33,887 bases of DNA from Fibrobacter sp. Its GTDB lineage: Bacteria; Fibrobacterota; Fibrobacteria; Fibrobacterales; Fibrobacteraceae. Location of the stretch: NCBI GenBank assembly GCA_024398845.1, contig JAKSIM010000030.1, positions 1 through 33,887 on the forward strand. Reading direction: 5' to 3'. How positions within the stretch are numbered: position 1 is the first letter of the stretch; every line of letters begins with the position of its first letter. Made by a program: the position numbers and the translations under genes. Below, piece after piece: positions 31,514 to 33,887 of this stretch. The notes beneath the pieces were generated by a model. It made no database searches. It saw only the letters and a program-made list of their open reading frames with translations, and was not told where the DNA came from.

Positions 31514-31527
31514 CCCCGAAATCGGGG
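31514..31527 (-). other. Leader hairpin upstream of rpsP
   Basis: CCCCGA (31527-31522 on the minus strand) and TCGGGG (31519-31514) form a short GC stem in the roughly 45-nt rpsP leader, about 20 bases before the start codon. It might tune translation; no protein-binding signature is recognised. Confidence 0.4.
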
Positions 31528-31546
31528 GTTGTTGTTTATTTGTCGC

Positions 31547-31577
31547 CAAATATAGCAATAGACCCTTTGTGTGTAAA
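31547..31577 (-). promoter_or_regulatory. rpsP operon promoter
   Basis: On the minus strand TTTACA (31577-31572), 17 bases, TATATT; equivalently TTTA-N19-TATATTTG (31554-31547). It matches the same bipartite pattern as rplS and tRNA-Thr. Just downstream it shares a 16-base stretch with the rplS promoter. Confidence 0.65.
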
Positions 31578-31682
31578 GGACGGAATTGTAAATTTTTCCG
31601 TTGTTTACATATAAATTAATTTGTAAAAATTGTCAAAAATGCCGAAAATTGCTGAAATTTAGCTAAAAATGGCGGTTTTTAC

Positions 31683-33002
31683 CTATCCTTTTTGAACGAT
31701 TTTCCCTGCCGGGTTCTGGATTTGGGACTTGAAAATGGCATATTTCGAGGGAGAAATGATATGGTAGAAGGCGTCCTGGACCATGGAATCGACGTTAAAG
31801 GCGAAGGAATCAAAGTGATATCGGTAACTTTCGGTGGAGTTGTCGAACCCAAAAACATGGGGCCTTTGAAAATTTTGTTGTTCCGAAATTTCGATGAGGT
31901 TCGCGGCGACCCAGTCGTTTGCGCACACAAAAAGGTTTCCCTTGCCACGGGTGAGTGGCTTTAAATTGGTTATGGCTTTTTTGAGGGCTTTTTCTGGAGT
32001 TGTATGGTGACTGTTCGCAAAAACTTCAAAGTCGTAAGGGCTTGCGAATTCCCGGTTCGTAAATTCCTGCACTTTGAGGCCTGCCATCTTTAAGCCTTCG
32101 AGGCGCTTTTGCGACCACACGCTTGCATGGAAGGGCGAAAGGTAATTGATTTCGCGAATTCCTTGTTTGACCAGGTAATTCCCGACGAGAATACCTACGT
32201 TCTTGTTGAACGAAACGTTAAAGTACGCCCATTTCTTTTTGTTTCGCGTTGTTCTCGGAAATTCCTTGATGGGCTGTTCCCACCACACCGAAATGGAACC
32301 TTTGAATTTGGCAAAGTGCTTAAATAGGCGGGAAGGCTTATCAATGAGCCAGGTTGAAATAAAAGCCCCAAGGCAAAGTTTTGAATCGTTGTATGGAACC
32401 GGATTGCTAAAAATAAGTTTGTCTGTGTTTTCGTGATAGCCCACAAAATGTATGCCTATGTTGTGTTCTTGCGCAAAGGCGGTGAATGTGCGGAATACCT
32501 CTTGTTCGCGTTCCGATTCAATTAAAAAGTGTCCAAGGGCATCGCTGCGGTGAATAAACAGAATGTAGCTCGTTTGGTCAACGTTTTTTTCGCCTGTAAA
32601 GGAATAGCTGGAACCGACTTTTTGCAAAATGCCTTGGGCTACCTTTTTTTTAATAAAGCGTCGAATGTGGTAAGTTGATGTTTTATAATGTATAGAGAGT
32701 TCTTTTAACGAGGGGAGAGCAGCGAAGGTGTTGAGGTAGCCGTTTTCTAGGTCTTGCTCAAAAAGTTCTTCGAGCATGTCGGTCGGTTCAATGGGAGTTG
32801 AATCTATGGGGGCGTCCCCTAAAAAGAACCCTTTGCCGTGGAGGGCTACAATACTCCCTTCGGCGACGAGCTCTTGGTAGGCCTTGGTCACGGAACCAAA
32901 GGAAACCTGCAGGTTTTGGGAGAGTTTCCGAATAGAGGGTAGTTTTTGCCCTTTGTTTTGGACTTCCAAAAGGATTTTCTTTTTTATTTGCTCGACAATC
33001 AT
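31683..33002 (-). CDS. GntR-type regulator with two winged helices and a LacI-like sensor domain
   Basis: 439 residues. Residues 1-65 are a GntR-family winged helix (LPSIRKLSQNLQVSFGSVTKAYQELVAEGSIVALHGKGFFL). A second, more divergent one appears at about 85-150 (LPSLKELSIHYKTSTYHIRRF, then GILQKVGSSYSF). From about 150 to the end the chain resembles the periplasmic-binding-protein-like effector domain of LacI/AraR regulators (YILFIHRSDALGHFLIESE, FVCANDWVAANLIEISE, PHVFGFDNSTES). That domain senses small sugars in relatives. Divergent from the GH26 lipoprotein, 95 bases apart, which suggests control of mannan or other glycan use. Ligand unknown. Confidence 0.82.
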   Translation of the reverse strand: MIVEQIKKKILLEVQNKGQKLPSIRKLSQNLQVSFGSVTKAYQELVAEGSIVALHGKGFFLGDAPIDSTPIEPTDMLEELFEQDLENGYLNTFAALPSLKELSIHYKTSTYHIRRFIKKKVAQGILQKVGSSYSFTGEKNVDQTSYILFIHRSDALGHFLIESEREQEVFRTFTAFAQEHNIGIHFVGYHENTDKLIFSNPVPYNDSKLCLGAFISTWLIDKPSRLFKHFAKFKGSISVWWEQPIKEFPRTTRNKKKWAYFNVSFNKNVGILVGNYLVKQGIREINYLSPFHASVWSQKRLEGLKMAGLKVQEFTNREFASPYDFEVFANSHHTTPEKALKKAITNLKPLTRGKGNLFVCANDWVAANLIEISEQQNFQRPHVFGFDNSTESYRYHFDSFAFNVDSMVQDAFYHIISPSKYAIFKSQIQNPAGKIVQKG

Positions 33003-33006
33003 ATAT

Positions 33007-33020
33007 AACAGCTGTAACAG
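33007..33020. promoter_or_regulatory. Candidate operator beside the GntR-type gene
   Basis: ACAGCTGT (33008-33015) is a perfect 8-bp palindrome, and AACAG recurs 9 bp later (33007-33011, 33016-33020). It lies immediately upstream of the regulator's ATG (33002), where autoregulation would act. It is too short to be sure. Confidence 0.3.
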
Positions 33021-33097
33021 TTTTTAATGAATTTAATAATTTAGAACGAAAGAAGCAATTGGTATGAGTATAAATTTAAGCAAAAAAAGGAATTTCT

Positions 33098-33887
33098 ATG
33101 AATTTAAAGAAATGGATTGCGCTAATGGGAATTGTTAGTATGGCGATGTTTGGATGTGACGATGGTGGAGCGACCGAACCTTCTACGGTCAATCCCGAGT
33201 CCAGCACAACTCCGGATGTCGGCACCTCGAGTGCCGCTCCGGACGTTCTCTTGTCTAGCGCCTCTCAAGATGTAATGCAATCCAGTGCGGTTGTTGATGT
33301 GGCTTCTTCAAGCGCAATTGCCACTTCTAGTGCCATTCCGGACGCGGTGACTTCGAGCGCTGCGGGCGATGTGACTATAACCTCTAGTGCTACTGTAACA
33401 TCTAGCGCCACTGCGGATGTAGTGACTTCGAGTGCGACTCCGGATGTTGTGACATCTAGCGAATCATCGGAACCTTCGTCATCGGCAAATGCTCCGGCTG
33501 CTGGCGGAAGAACCTTTGATTCCATGTTCTTTGGCGCCTGGGTCGGTGGCCCGGAAGAAACTCCGCAGCCGTCTGCCGCAAATGTCGCCGCGTTCGAAAA
33601 ACTGCAGGACCGCCATCTGGATGTCATCAGCGTTTTTTCGCTCTGGCAGTATAACGACTGGAACTGGACGCGTACTTATGCGGATATCGCCAAGCAGAAC
33701 GGCTCTATTTTGCTTGTGACCTGGATGCCGACTCCTTATACGGCGGCAGATATTTTAAGCGGCCAGTGCGATAGCTACATTGACGACTTCGCCCGCGGCG
33801 TGAAGGATTTCGGTGATGAAATCTGGCTCCGTCCGCTGCATGAGGCGAACGGTGACTGGTACACCTGGGGAACCGGCAAGGATGGCG
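33098..33887 (+). CDS. GH26-family glycoside hydrolase lipoprotein, 5' part (probable mannanase)
   Basis: 263 codons are visible and the gene runs off the right edge. ATG 33098 has AAGGA 6 bases upstream. The signal peptide ends MFGC (Cys20). Residues 21-135 are a Ser/Thr/Ala-rich linker built from repeats like SSATPDVVT. The catalytic domain starts at about 138 (FDSMFFGAWVG). FSLWQY and VTWMPTPYT follow, and WLRPLHEANGDWYTWG (243-258) carries the HExNG signature of GH26 with probable acid/base Glu249. GH26 enzymes mostly cut beta-1,4-mannan, some beta-1,3/1,4-glucan or xylan. The nucleophile Glu lies beyond the window. A GntR-type regulator is divergent to it. Lipidation implies a cell-surface enzyme. 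Confidence 0.85.
   Translation, partial: MNLKKWIALMGIVSMAMFGCDDGGATEPSTVNPESSTTPDVGTSSAAPDVLLSSASQDVMQSSAVVDVASSSAIATSSAIPDAVTSSAAGDVTITSSATVTSSATADVVTSSATPDVVTSSESSEPSSSANAPAAGGRTFDSMFFGAWVGGPEETPQPSAANVAAFEKLQDRHLDVISVFSLWQYNDWNWTRTYADIAKQNGSILLVTWMPTPYTAADILSGQCDSYIDDFARGVKDFGDEIWLRPLHEANGDWYTWGTGKDG

Overview
The window looks like chromosome from a Fibrobacter-type bacterium (phylum Fibrobacterota, FCB superphylum). Reasons: a large lipoprotein with two Fibrobacter succinogenes major paralogous (FISUMP) domains; several lipoproteins that put a long Ser-rich linker straight after the lipobox; a secreted GH26 mannanase-like enzyme and a Cthe_2159-type carbohydrate-binding protein, which suit a plant-fibre degrader; strictly anaerobic (class III) ribonucleotide reduction; and promoters that often carry the Bacteroidetes-like TAnnTTTG element. 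The species assignment is inferred from these features only.

Layout. 1-40: 5' end of cysS (minus). 289-2280: surface carbohydrate-binding lipoprotein (plus). 2369-5407: FISUMP lipoprotein with about 15 tandem Cys-Cys-Trp modules (minus). 5530-7305: XPB-like helicase (minus). 7419-7491: tRNA-Thr(CGT) (minus). 7610-8296: membrane-anchored TPR protein (plus). 8400-13144: minus-strand operon bamD, outer-membrane protein, PHP metallohydrolase, rhomboid protease. 13210-19032: divergent plus-strand operon lptF, lptG, GAF-GGDEF protein, sodium:solute symporter. Then come a SIMPL-domain lipoprotein (plus) and a convergent flavodoxin-fold oxidoreductase (minus). 20621-23781: anaerobic ribonucleotide reductase locus (plus). 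23784-31494: a long minus-strand block that starts with the classical rpsP-rimM-trmD-rplS order and continues with two CRP-like proteins, yajC, def, a SpoIID-like protein and a MiaB/CDKAL1-type methylthiotransferase. 31683-33002: GntR-type regulator with a sugar-binding-like domain, divergent from the GH26 lipoprotein that runs off the right edge at 33887.

The most striking locus is the anaerobic ribonucleotide reductase. The large nrdD frame stops after the Cys-rich C-terminal motif. The conserved glycyl-radical tail (RRITGYLVG and following) is encoded by a separate 48-codon ORF at 22976-23122 with its own strong Shine-Dalgarno. That ORF is in the same frame as nrdD and separated from it by one TAA and eight sense codons. 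Two well-matched NrdR boxes 33 bp apart lie upstream, and a large hairpin plus an intrinsic terminator sit between the glycyl-radical ORF and nrdG. This is either a genuinely split, two-polypeptide NrdD or a stop-codon readthrough system; a sequencing error must also be excluded.

Other points of interest are a recurring TTTG-like/N19-20/TAnnTTTG promoter architecture, a 16-bp sequence shared by the rpsP and rplS promoters, perfect inverted repeats in the bamD/lptF and nrdD upstream regions, and a GntR regulator with two winged-helix domains.
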